Below are positions 57,421 to 64,000 of a stretch of 64,000 bases of DNA, one piece after another. The notes beneath the pieces are model-generated. The model was not told where the DNA came from, ran no database searches, and saw only the letters and a list, made by a program, of their open reading frames with translations. Made by a program: the position numbers and the translations under genes. The number at the start of each line of letters is the position of its first letter. Within the stretch, counting starts at the first letter, position 1. Source of the stretch: JAQUTK01 sp963677415 (GTDB lineage: Bacteria; Bacteroidota; Bacteroidia; Bacteroidales; JAQUTK01); assembly GCA_963677415.2 (NCBI GenBank), contig CAXXFJ010000047.1, forward strand, positions 1 through 64,000, given 5' to 3'.

Positions 57421-59019
57421 ATGAGTAAACAACTACTATTAGGGGATGAAGCTATTGCCCAAGGCGGCTATTGATGCCGGCCTTTCGGGAGTCCCTATGC
57501 TTACCCGGGTACTCCTTCAACAGAGATTACCGAATATATACAAGCTTCTGCTGAAGCAAAAAAGCGGAATATTCACAGCCGTTGGTGTTCCAATGAGAAG
57601 ACAGCAATGAAGCTGCTCTGGGTATGTCGTTTGTAGGAAACGTGCGTTGGTATGTATGAAGCATGTGGGAATGAATGTGTGTGCTGATGCGTTTGTCAAC
57701 GCCGGCATGACTGGTGTCAATGGCGGACTGGTAGTGCTGGCTGCTGATGATCCTTCGATGCACTCTTCTCAAATGAACAGGATTCCCGTTTCTATGGAAA
57801 GTTTGCAATGATAACCTATGTTTGAACCTTCCAGTCAGCAAGAGGCATACGATATGATGTACGATGCTTTTGAGTTTTCAGAGCGGATGGGCGAACCGGT
57901 TTTGCTTCGTGTGGTTACCCGTCTGGCACACTCTCGTGCAGGGTGTGGTACGGAAAGCGATGAAGCCTCAAAACGAAATCTCTTTTCGAAAGATCCGAAG
58001 CAGTTCATCTTATTACCGGCAAATGCACGCGTCCCGAAATCGGAATCTGATTGAAGCGCAGAAGACTTTTATTGCTGAGTCAACTTCTTCTGCTTATAAT
58101 AACTTTGTGAATGGGAGTGATAAATCACTGGGTGTAATTGCCTGTGGTATAGGTTATAACTATCTGATGGAAACTTCAGTGAGGGTATCAACTATCCGAT
58201 CTTGAAGATCTCTCAATATCCGCTGCCTAAAAGTCTGATCCGTGCAATGGCTGCTACTTGCGATGCTCTGCTCGTGATTGAAGATGGGCAGCCCTTTGTA
58301 GAGGAACAATTGACAGGTATTCTGGATCCTAGCGTGGTTATTAAAGGTCGTCTTGATGGCACACTGCCACGCGATGGTGAGTTGACTCCTGATAATGTAG
58401 GGATTGCTTTTGCTTCAAACCTAAATCAACCTTTACCATTCCTTCTGTTGTCATGATGCGTCCTCCTGCTCTGTGCCAGGGATGTGGTCACCGTGATATC
58501 TTTGAGGCTTTAAATGAAGTGTTACGTGAATATGCTGATTACAAAGTATTCAGCGATATTGGTTGTTATACATTGGGAGCGATGCCTCCTTTCCGTTCGA
58601 TTGATTCGTGTGTGGATATGGGTGCTTCGATTACCATGGCCAAGGGTGCTGCTGATGGTGGCTTATTCCCCTCTGTTGCAGTGATTGGCGACTCTACGTT
58701 TACTCATTCGGGTATGACGGGATTGCTGGATTGTATCAATGAGAAATCGAATGTGCTTATCATCATTTCAGATAATGAAACAACGGCTATGACGGGTGGA
58801 CAGGATTCTGCCGGCACCGGAAAGATCGAATCGATCTGTCTTGGTCTGGGTGTTGAACCCGAGCATTTACGCGTGACCATTCCTTTGAAGAAGAACTTTG
58901 AAGAGATGAAGACTATCATCCGTGAAGAGATCAATTATAACGGGGTATCCGTGATTGTGCCACGTAGAGAATGTATTCAGACAGCTCTCAAGCATAAGAA
59001 ACAAGCTGCGAAACAGTAA
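57421..59019 (+). pseudogene. iorA: Indolepyruvate ferredoxin oxidoreductase alpha subunit, with several frame breaks in its 5' two-thirds
   Basis: The pieces joined give about 530 residues: a pyrimidine-binding domain (GLSGVYAYPGTPSTEITEYI when restored, SNEKTAMEAALG), a middle domain, and a C-terminal TPP-binding domain with LCQGCGHRD, VAVIGDSTFTHSG and SDNETTAMTGGQ. It oxidatively decarboxylates indolepyruvate and other aryl pyruvates to aryl-acetyl-CoA with ferredoxin. Breaks occur between 57440 and 57820 (several), near 57950-58030, near 58175, and near 58420; from 58453 on the frame is clean. No ferredoxin-like cysteine cluster follows the TPP domain, unlike archaeal IorA. iorB follows 13 bases later. 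Confidence 0.85.
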
Positions 59020-59032
59020 AAGAAGAGAAGTG

Positions 59033-59617
59033 ATGAAGATAGATATAATATTATGTGGAGTGGGAGGACAAGGGATCTTGTCTATCGCTTCAGTTATTGC
59101 CGAGGCTGCGCTGAAGAATGGTTTGTATATGAAGCAGGCTGAAGTACACGGCATGAGTCAGCGTGGTGGTGATGTACAGTCCAATCTGCGTATTTCCGAC
59201 AAACCGGTGTTTTCGGATCTGATTCCTAAGGGAGAGGCTGATGTAGTTATTTCGCTGGAACCGATGGAGGCTTTGCGCTATTTGCCATATCTTTCCAAAA
59301 ATGGAACGATAGTGACAAACAGTGCCACTTTTGAAAATATTCCTGATTATCCGCGTAAAGAGGATATTCTTAGTCAGATAGAGAAGATGCCCAGTAAGGT
59401 GATTTTTGATGTAGATCAGGTTGCCAGGGAGGTTGCTTCAGCCCGTGCTGCGAATATTGTGCTTTTGGGTGCCTCCATTCCTTTTCTTGGAGGTATCACG
59501 TATGAAATGGTGCAACAGGGTATTCGGGATATTTTTGGTCGTAAGGGAGAAGAGGTAGTTCAAATGAATCTGAAAGCATTGGCTGCCGGTAAAGCGGTTG
59601 CGGATGAAATGAAGTGA
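59033..59617 (+). CDS. iorB: Indolepyruvate ferredoxin oxidoreductase beta subunit
   Basis: From ATG 59033 this is 194 residues, the usual length. The glycine-rich N-terminus (ILCGVGGQGILSIASVIAEAA) and QAEVHGMSQRGGDVQSNLRIS are the conserved motifs of the gamma/beta-type domain shared with 2-oxoacid oxidoreductases. It pairs with IorA, encoded just upstream. Its end runs directly into the start region of the next gene, so the two may be coupled. Confidence 0.94.
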   Translation: MKIDIILCGVGGQGILSIASVIAEAALKNGLYMKQAEVHGMSQRGGDVQSNLRISDKPVFSDLIPKGEADVVISLEPMEALRYLPYLSKNGTIVTNSATFENIPDYPRKEDILSQIEKMPSKVIFDVDQVAREVASARAANIVLLGASIPFLGGITYEMVQQGIRDIFGRKGEEVVQMNLKALAAGKAVADEMK

Positions 59618-59622
59618 AGCGA

Positions 59623-60204
59623 ATGAATATGTTCAAAGTGCTGATCGAACGGTTGATGTTGATTGTCTTCACTCCGGCTAAAGCCTGGCTGGAGATAATC
59701 AAGGAAAATCCAAAAGAATCGGATGTCCGGAATAACTATGTCTTCCCGTTTATGGGGCTGATCTCATTGGCCTCCTTTCTGGGGATACTTATTTTCGGAG
59801 AAGAAGAGACTTTCAACCTAAACGTGCAGCATGCGGTGATAAGGGGTTGTGTTACTTTTGTGTCACTTTTTGCAGGCTTTTTTGTTGCCTCATTTGTGCT
59901 CAACGAGGTGATGGAGAAGTTTAATCTGGAGAAAAATATTCAGCGTACGCAGATCTTTGTAGGATATGCTTCCAGCATTCTTTATGCCATCGACTTAGTG
60001 CTTGAGTTACAACTTATTCCGGAGTTTTTCTTCCTTCAGATATTTATCTTTTATACCGTTTATGTGATTTGGGAGTCTGTGGGCATCTATTATACGGTTG
60101 TTGAAGAGCGCCGTGTGTTGTTTGTCGCTATCGCATCTTTGGTTGTTCTTGCTGCTCCTTCTATAGTAGAGCTAGCGCTTGCTTTCCTGCTTCCGGTAGT
60201 ATAA
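59623..60204 (+). CDS. Yip1-domain-like inner-membrane protein
   Basis: I use ATG 59623; a GTG at 59614 and an ATG at 59629 are also possible. The protein has about 193 residues with a cytoplasmic N-terminus starting LIERLMLIVFTPAKAWLEI and five hydrophobic helices, matching the bacterial Yip1/DUF1282 layout. Its role is unknown. It lies between iorB and smpB with short gaps (about 5 and 11 bases) and is probably in their operon. Confidence 0.75.
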   Translation: MNMFKVLIERLMLIVFTPAKAWLEIIKENPKESDVRNNYVFPFMGLISLASFLGILIFGEEETFNLNVQHAVIRGCVTFVSLFAGFFVASFVLNEVMEKFNLEKNIQRTQIFVGYASSILYAIDLVLELQLIPEFFFLQIFIFYTVYVIWESVGIYYTVVEERRVLFVAIASLVVLAAPSIVELALAFLLPVV

Positions 60205-60215
60205 TACATTATTAA

Positions 60216-60668
60216 ATGAATCCCTCAGATATCAATATAAAGAACAAACGTGCGTCCTTCGATTATGAATTGATGGATCAGTTTGTCGCCGGCATCGTGC
60301 TCACAGGTACTGAAATCAAATCGATCAGGTTGGGTAAAGCCAGTTTGACGGACTCTTATTGCTTTCTCAACAAGGGTGAACTGTGGATCAAGAACATGAA
60401 TATCTCTGAGTATTTCTATGGCAACCTGAATAATCATGTGGCCCGCCGGGAGAGAAAACTGTTGCTGACCAAAAAAGAACTTCGCAAACTGGAGCGTCTT
60501 ACCAAGGAGACGGGTTATACGATCATACCCACACGTCTGTTTATCAATGAGAAAGGTCTTGCAAAGCTCGTCATTTATACCGCTAAGGGTAAGAAAGAAT
60601 ATGACAAACGGGAGTCGATAAAAGAACGGGAAGACAATCGTGAAATGGACCGGATGTTTAAGAAATAA
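60216..60668 (+). CDS. smpB: SsrA-binding protein
   Basis: At 150 residues this is a standard SmpB: KNKRASFDYELMDQFVAGIVLTGTEIKSIR, the G-ELWI-NMNIS strand, and the basic C-terminal tail (KEYDKRESIKEREDNRE) that enters the ribosomal decoding site. It binds tmRNA and rescues stalled ribosomes. The symporter gene follows after 15 bases. Confidence 0.97.
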   Translation: MNPSDINIKNKRASFDYELMDQFVAGIVLTGTEIKSIRLGKASLTDSYCFLNKGELWIKNMNISEYFYGNLNNHVARRERKLLLTKKELRKLERLTKETGYTIIPTRLFINEKGLAKLVIYTAKGKKEYDKRESIKEREDNREMDRMFKK

Positions 60669-60683
60669 AGAACCATCTCAGTT

Positions 60684-61862
60684 ATGAAAAAGAAAATTCG
60701 GATAGCCCTGTTACCACGCATCATCATTGCTATTGTACTGGGCATTTTCTTTGGTTATTACCTTCCGGAGTCAATCGTTCGCATTTTTGTTACCTTCAAT
60801 GGTTTGTTTAGCGAGTTCCTTCATTTTGTCATTCCTTTTATCATTCTGGGACTTGTGGCTGTTGCTATTGCTGATATTGGCAAAGGGGCAGGGAAGATGT
60901 TGCTTTTTGTCACTGTACTTGCTTATACGACGACTTTGATCAGCGGTTTCTTCTCGTACGGTGTCAGCCAGACTTTCTTTCCTTCTATTATCCAATCGTC
61001 AGTGACGTTGAATACGACCGACCTTTCTCCTGATTTCATTCCTTATTTTCGTGTTTCCATTCCTCCGTTGATGGATGTGATGACTGCTTTATTCCTCTCT
61101 TTCATGTTGGGTCTGGGCATGGCGTCCATTCCTGGCGAGAAGATGAAACATCTCTTTTATGAGTTTCAGCAAGTGGTGGTGTTGACTATCAAGTCGGTCA
61201 TTATACCTCTTTTGCCACTCTATATCATGGGTATCTTTATGAACATGACGGCTACCGGACAAGTATATCGGGTGCTCTCTGTGTTTGCCGGGATTATTCT
61301 CATTATCTTTATCATGCATATTCTGATCTTGCTTTTTCAATATTCAGTCGCCGGACTGGTAGCACGTAAAAATCCGCTCCTTTTGCTAAAGAATATGTTA
61401 CCTGCTTACTTTACAGCGTTGGGCACTCAATCCAGTGCTGCCACTATCCCGGTAACGCTGACGCAGACCAAGAAGAATGGGGTGTCGGAAGAGATTGCTG
61501 ATTTTGTAATACCTCTTTTTGCTACCATTCACCTCTCCGGCAGTACTTTGAAGATTGTAGCCTGTGCCATGGCTTTGATGCTCATGAAAGATATTCCGTA
61601 TGATTTTGAGATGATGGCCGGATTTATTTGTATGCTGGCTGTTGTTATGGTGGCTGCACCGGGAGTGCCGGGCGGTGCAATTATGGCTTCATTGGGTGTT
61701 CTTGAGTCTATACTTGGCTTTGACGAGTCTGCCATTGCATTGATGATTGCTCTTTATCTCGCTATGGATAGTTTTGGCACAGCCTGTAATGTGACTGGTG
61801 ATGGTGCGCTTGCTGTTATCGTAGATACTGTGAAAGGTAAATTTAAATCTGATTCTCTCTGA
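60684..61862 (+). CDS. Dicarboxylate/amino acid:cation symporter
   Basis: The protein has 392 residues with about eight membrane helices and two re-entrant loops. The family signatures are the serine-rich ALGTQSSAATIPVTL hairpin, the VIPLFATIHLSGSTL segment, and the final DSFGTACNVTGDGALAVIVD, which holds substrate- and sodium-contact residues. It takes up a dicarboxylate or amino acid such as glutamate, aspartate or serine with Na+ or H+. The exact substrate is not clear. Confidence 0.9.
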   Translation: MKKKIRIALLPRIIIAIVLGIFFGYYLPESIVRIFVTFNGLFSEFLHFVIPFIILGLVAVAIADIGKGAGKMLLFVTVLAYTTTLISGFFSYGVSQTFFPSIIQSSVTLNTTDLSPDFIPYFRVSIPPLMDVMTALFLSFMLGLGMASIPGEKMKHLFYEFQQVVVLTIKSVIIPLLPLYIMGIFMNMTATGQVYRVLSVFAGIILIIFIMHILILLFQYSVAGLVARKNPLLLLKNMLPAYFTALGTQSSAATIPVTLTQTKKNGVSEEIADFVIPLFATIHLSGSTLKIVACAMALMLMKDIPYDFEMMAGFICMLAVVMVAAPGVPGGAIMASLGVLESILGFDESAIALMIALYLAMDSFGTACNVTGDGALAVIVDTVKGKFKSDSL

Positions 61863-62007
61863 GACTTACAATTAAGCCAACACATTGTTTTTCCCCGTAT
61901 CTCTTCGGCTATTTAAGAAAAAAATGCTTACTTTGCGAAGAATATATATGGCTTCTGCATGAGAAAAGTGTGTATGCTGTTACTAATCTAATAATTCCAG
62001 AAAAAGA

Positions 62008-63612
62008 ATGAAATCCTCCGGATTACTTATAGCTTTCTTCTTATTCACTTTCAACCTTTGGGCGCTAAACGATACTATGTTTGTTTACGAGCCTCGTATC
62101 CCTTTGCTGATCGACCGTTCTGATAATGAGTTACTTTATTTGCGTATCCAAGCGGATGGACAAGATCATACATTTAACCAACTGACGCTTCAGATAGGTG
62201 ATGAAATCCGCTTGTCCGATATCAAAGCGATAAAGCTCTATTATGCCGGAACTGATGCTCCTGAACGCAAGAAAATCAGCTCTTTCACAAGCGCTTCGTA
62301 TATCCCTTCGAGAACTGCTGATGCTTCCTATTCGGTGTTGAAAGAAATCGTTCGTCCGAAAAGTAATCAATTGACGCTTACAGCTGAACAGAGGCTTTTT
62401 CCGGGCACCAATTTCTTTTGGATCAGTGTGGAGATGAAACCGAATACTTCTTTGCTCTCACTGCTAAAAATGCAGATATCCAATGCCACTGTGGATGATC
62501 GTCCGGTGGTGTTACAGAAGTCAGCCAGTGAGATGGAGCACCGCATGGGAGTGGGTGTACGCTATCCTGGTGATGACGGTTCGGCAGCATTTCGTATTCC
62601 CGGACTGGTAACGTCCAACAAAGGGACGCTGCTTGGTGTCTATGATATACGTTACAAACACAGTGGTGACCTTCAGGCAGATGTTGATATCGGTTTGAGC
62701 CGTAGCACTGATAAAGGTCAGACATGGGAGAAGATGCGTGTCATCATGGACATGGGTGAATATGGCGGACTGCCTGAGGCTCAAAATGGCATTGGTGATC
62801 CATCGATTCTGGTGGATGAAGAGTCCGGAACGATCTGGACGGTTGCTGCCTGGACTTATGGCATGGGCACCGGACGGGCATGGACAAACTCTCTACAGGG
62901 TATGGGTGTGAATGAGACCGCACAACTGATGCTCACAAAAAGTGTGGATGACGGCAAGAGCTGGTCCGAACTGATCAATATTACTGCTCAGGTGAAAGAT
63001 CCTTCCTGGTACTTTTTATTGCAGGGACCAGGTCGTGGCATTTGCATGAGTGATGGCACACTCGTCTTTCCAATCCAGTTTATCGACAAGGATCGGATAC
63101 CTAATGCGGGAATCATGTATAGCAAGGACAAAGGAAAGAACTGGAAGTTACACAATGCGGCACGCAGCAATACCACTGAAGCACAGGTATGTGAGGTAGA
63201 GCCGGGTGTGTTGATGCTCAATATGCGTGACAATCGGGGTGGAAGCCGTGCTGTGAGTATCACGAAAGATCTGGGGATGACCTGGGAAGATCATCCTTCT
63301 TCACGAAAGGCTTTGCAAGAGCCGGTGTGTATGGCGAGTATCATCAAAGTAGATGCTGCTGATAATGTGCTGGGTAAAAAGATCCTGTTGTTTTCTAATC
63401 CCGATGCGACTAACGGACGTCATAACATGACAATCAAAGCGAGTCTTGACAACGGATTGACATGGCCCTACAAACTATTGCTCGATGCGGAAGAGTGTTG
63501 GGGCTATTCCTGCCTTTCGATGGTGGACGATCAGACTGTTGGCATCTTGTATGAAAGCAGTCAGGCTCACATGGTGTTTCAGAGAATAAGATTAACCGAT
63601 ATTATTAAATAA
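62008..63612 (+). CDS. nanH: Exo-alpha-sialidase (GH33)
   Basis: This 534-residue protein has a signal peptide (about residues 1-19), an N-terminal beta-sandwich (to about 170) as in Bacteroides NanH, and a six-bladed propeller. The FRIP motif (195-198) carries the arginine-triad residue. At least four Asp-box repeats follow: STDKGQTW, SVDDGKSW, SKDKGKNW and SLDNGLTW, with a degenerate TKDLGMTW. It releases terminal sialic acid from host glycans in the periplasm or at the surface. It is followed after 7 bases by a hexosaminidase gene, so the pair probably strips mucin or N-glycan ends in sequence. Confidence 0.95.
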   Translation: MKSSGLLIAFFLFTFNLWALNDTMFVYEPRIPLLIDRSDNELLYLRIQADGQDHTFNQLTLQIGDEIRLSDIKAIKLYYAGTDAPERKKISSFTSASYIPSRTADASYSVLKEIVRPKSNQLTLTAEQRLFPGTNFFWISVEMKPNTSLLSLLKMQISNATVDDRPVVLQKSASEMEHRMGVGVRYPGDDGSAAFRIPGLVTSNKGTLLGVYDIRYKHSGDLQADVDIGLSRSTDKGQTWEKMRVIMDMGEYGGLPEAQNGIGDPSILVDEESGTIWTVAAWTYGMGTGRAWTNSLQGMGVNETAQLMLTKSVDDGKSWSELINITAQVKDPSWYFLLQGPGRGICMSDGTLVFPIQFIDKDRIPNAGIMYSKDKGKNWKLHNAARSNTTEAQVCEVEPGVLMLNMRDNRGGSRAVSITKDLGMTWEDHPSSRKALQEPVCMASIIKVDAADNVLGKKILLFSNPDATNGRHNMTIKASLDNGLTWPYKLLLDAEECWGYSCLSMVDDQTVGILYESSQAHMVFQRIRLTDIIK

Positions 63613-63619
63613 CGATACA

Positions 63620-64000
63620 ATGAAAACAAAACTTTTTGCTCTGCTGGCTTGTCTGATGATGACGACTCTGTTGAGGGCCGGCATTCGTGAACTTCTTCCC
63701 AAGCCGGTCTATTATATGGCAACGGAAGCCAGTCCCAAAGGGTTTATTATCAGTGATGTTCATCTTATTGCAGATTGTCTGCAGCAGGAGTATGGCGACT
63801 GGATAAAAGAGGTCGGAGGCGAAATCCATTATGATGCGATGCTTACCATTGAAGTGCGTATTGTGCCCTATATACGTATGGTGAAGGTCAATAATGATGA
63901 GGCTTATCATATTGCTATTGACAAGTATCGTGTGGTAGTTGAGGCGATTACTCCCAAAGGGGCTTATTGGGCTTTACAGACCTTGAAGCAGTTGGCCTTA
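63620..64000 (+). CDS. Beta-N-acetylhexosaminidase (GH20), N-terminal part
   Basis: The frame from ATG 63620 is open to the window edge (127 codons). A signal peptide (about residues 1-20) precedes an N-terminal GH20b-type domain, ending in the motif GAYWALQTLKQL that normally leads into the catalytic TIM barrel. The catalytic Asp-Glu pair lies beyond the window. It removes terminal GlcNAc or GalNAc from glycans and likely acts after the sialidase encoded just upstream. Confidence 0.88.
   Translation, partial: MKTKLFALLACLMMTTLLRAGIRELLPKPVYYMATEASPKGFIISDVHLIADCLQQEYGDWIKEVGGEIHYDAMLTIEVRIVPYIRMVKVNNDEAYHIAIDKYRVVVEAITPKGAYWALQTLKQLAL

Overview
The window reads as a chromosomal segment of a gut Bacteroidales bacterium, most likely Bacteroides. 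The evidence is: promoters of the form TTTG-N19/20-TAnnTTTG before the tRNA genes and an OmpA gene; a TonB-dependent receptor paired with a DUF4249 lipoprotein; Bacteroidetes-type lipoproteins with acidic residues after the lipobox cysteine; a fucR-fucI pair; a secreted sialidase followed by a family 20 hexosaminidase; and a Wza/Wzz/Wzy-type exopolysaccharide locus. The species cannot be named from this sequence.

Layout. 0-6.5 kb: an exported phosphatase-fold protein (cut by the window edge), then a CapD-like dehydratase, a WbuC-like cupin and a PcrA/UvrD helicase, all three interrupted by 1-2 base indels, then intact nspC. 6.5-13.5 kb: tRNA-Leu, an OmpA-family protein, and a set of exported proteins (tetraheme NapC-like/SUMF1 fusion, Tat-type Gfo/Idh lipoprotein, Tat-type TIM-barrel protein), then an unknown lipoprotein. 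13.6-15.2 kb: an intact IS3-family element with a 3-base target duplication. 15.3-18.8 kb: a cytoplasmic TIM-barrel/MFS/Gfo-Idh operon. 18.8-22 kb (minus strand): a TonB-dependent receptor and a frameshifted DUF4249 lipoprotein. 22-26.1 kb: a metal efflux carrier, kdsB, an M16-like protein lacking its metal site, and a GT2. 26.2-26.4 kb: a probable structured small RNA with its own promoter and terminator. 26.5-31.1 kb: tRNA-Gly, folC (minus) and fucR-fucI.

31.4-44 kb holds licD followed by an exopolysaccharide operon: Wza-like exporter, Wzz-like co-polymerase, Wzy-like polymerase, GT4, acetyltransferase, NAD-dependent epimerase, WecG/TagA transferase and initiating sugar transferase, then tRNA-Arg and a Wzx flippase. 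44.2-47.3 kb holds two paralogous fimbrillin-like lipoproteins, one fused to a PHP phosphoesterase domain. 47.6-50.9 kb is a visibly AT-rich module (GtrA, FAD oxidoreductase, GT39-like transferase). 51.05-55.7 kb is an insertion-sequence cluster: a second copy of the 13.6 kb IS3 element, in opposite orientation and split by an IS5-like element with a 6-base target duplication, then a different IS3 element.

55.7-64 kb: a palindromic repeat, tRNA-Ser (minus), mltG and iorA (both with indels), iorB, a Yip1-like membrane protein, smpB, a dicarboxylate/amino-acid symporter, a sialidase, and the start of a hexosaminidase running off the edge.

Two general points. Small indels cluster in 1.0-3.4 kb and 56.2-58.5 kb and hit genes that are normally kept, so base-calling or assembly error is at least as likely as real decay. 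The two inverted IS3 copies flank about 36 kb including the whole polysaccharide locus, so that block could in principle invert by recombination.
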